Assembly (NCBI GenBank): GCA_947367795.1
Contig: CANBER010000010.1
Coordinates: forward strand, 1 to 33,081
Reading direction: 5' to 3'
DNA: 33,081 bases
From: an uncultured Candidatus Saccharibacteria bacterium
Lineage (GTDB): Bacteria > Patescibacteriota > Saccharimonadia > Saccharimonadales > Saccharimonadaceae
The notes below the pieces were generated by a model that did not search any database, was not told the origin of the DNA, and saw only the letters and a list, made by a program, of their open reading frames with translations. Position numbers and translations under genes: made by a program. Below are positions 32,901-33,081 of the stretch, piece after piece; positions within the stretch are counted from its first letter, which is position 1, and every line of letters begins with the position of its first letter.

Positions 32901-33081
32901 TTCGTCCGTAGTGGACTCGTCTCTCTGAGCCACGGTTCTCTGTGGTACTTCGGCATCAATGGTTACGGCTGGAGCTCAACCTCTATGGCGTTCCCCTCTG
33001 TTATTTCTGCTACCGCGTACTACCTCCACTTCTATACGTCTGGCGTCAACCCGTCGCTCGGCCTGGACTCTCGTTGGGGCG
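32901..33081 (+). repeat. Variable cassette G (cut by window edge)
   Basis: FVRSGLVSLSHGSLWYFGIN, GYGWSSTSMAFPSVISATAY, YLHFYTSGVNPSLGLDSRWG, continuing out of the window. The left flank is truncated at TTCGTCCGTAGTGG. It belongs to the close A/C/D/G group: against copy C I count about 33 differing bases, about 30 in codon positions 1 or 2. It lies 40 bp beyond the duplicated tRNA end. Confidence 0.86.

Overview
The window looks like a chromosomal segment from a Patescibacteria/CPR bacterium, most likely Saccharibacteria (TM7). This is inferred from gene content and style: families typical of that group (a TrbC/VirB2-like pilin, a short MurE, a membrane protein with a conserved 'LVALVPPKKAT' N-terminus), many leaderless genes, and no recoding of TGA, which ends ordinary genes here and so argues against Gracilibacteria/SR1. 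No rRNA, CRISPR array, transposase or reverse transcriptase gene is visible.

Layout. 1-5 kb: a partial repeat cassette, dnaE (leaderless) and an unknown 252-aa protein with a structured leader. 5-9.2 kb: enolase (minus), then a membrane-anchored protein overlapping an FtsA/PilM-type ATPase. 9.2-12.4 kb (minus): a 49-aa basic protein, an RluB/RsuA-type pseudouridine synthase, and an overlapping soluble histidine kinase/response regulator pair. 12.4-18.4 kb (plus): a membrane protein, a RuvX(YqgF)-MltG fusion, a LysM-CHAP cell-wall hydrolase and the GTPase Obg. 18.4-21.5 kb: an accessory zone with four repeat cassettes, a wrecked uracil/xanthine permease, a candidate small RNA and a hypothetical gene. 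21.5-24.5 kb: pilin, tRNA-Ser(GCT) and three small unknown genes. 24.5-26.8 kb: groES-groEL (minus) under a CIRCE operator. 26.8-30.3 kb: an AbrB/PIN toxin-antitoxin pair, MurE, a YjbR-like protein and a truncated Mur ligase paralogue. 30.4-33.1 kb: tRNA-Arg(GCG), an unknown 634-aa protein, tRNA-Ser(CGA) and a last partial cassette.

The most unusual content is a family of seven short cassettes (A-G, about 200 bp each) scattered between genes on both strands. Each encodes only the C-terminal end of a FISUMP/C-type-lectin-like domain (FVRSG...GYGW...RWYGFPIRCLAY-stop), with no start codon or N-terminal part. In the four most similar copies (A, C, D, G) nearly all differences fall in codon positions 1 and 2 of codons ending in C or T, while the bases between are almost fixed. 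That is the pattern left when a diversity-generating retroelement (DGR) randomises AAC/AAT template codons. The reverse transcriptase, template and full-length target would have to lie outside this window.

Other themes: at least eight genes have a TATAAT-like box 6-8 nt before the ATG (leaderless mRNAs); long imperfect inverted repeats occur between genes and, in frame, inside linkers of DnaE and Obg; each of the three tRNAs has an inverted repeat at its 3' end; and the G/C strand bias flips near 18-21.5 kb.
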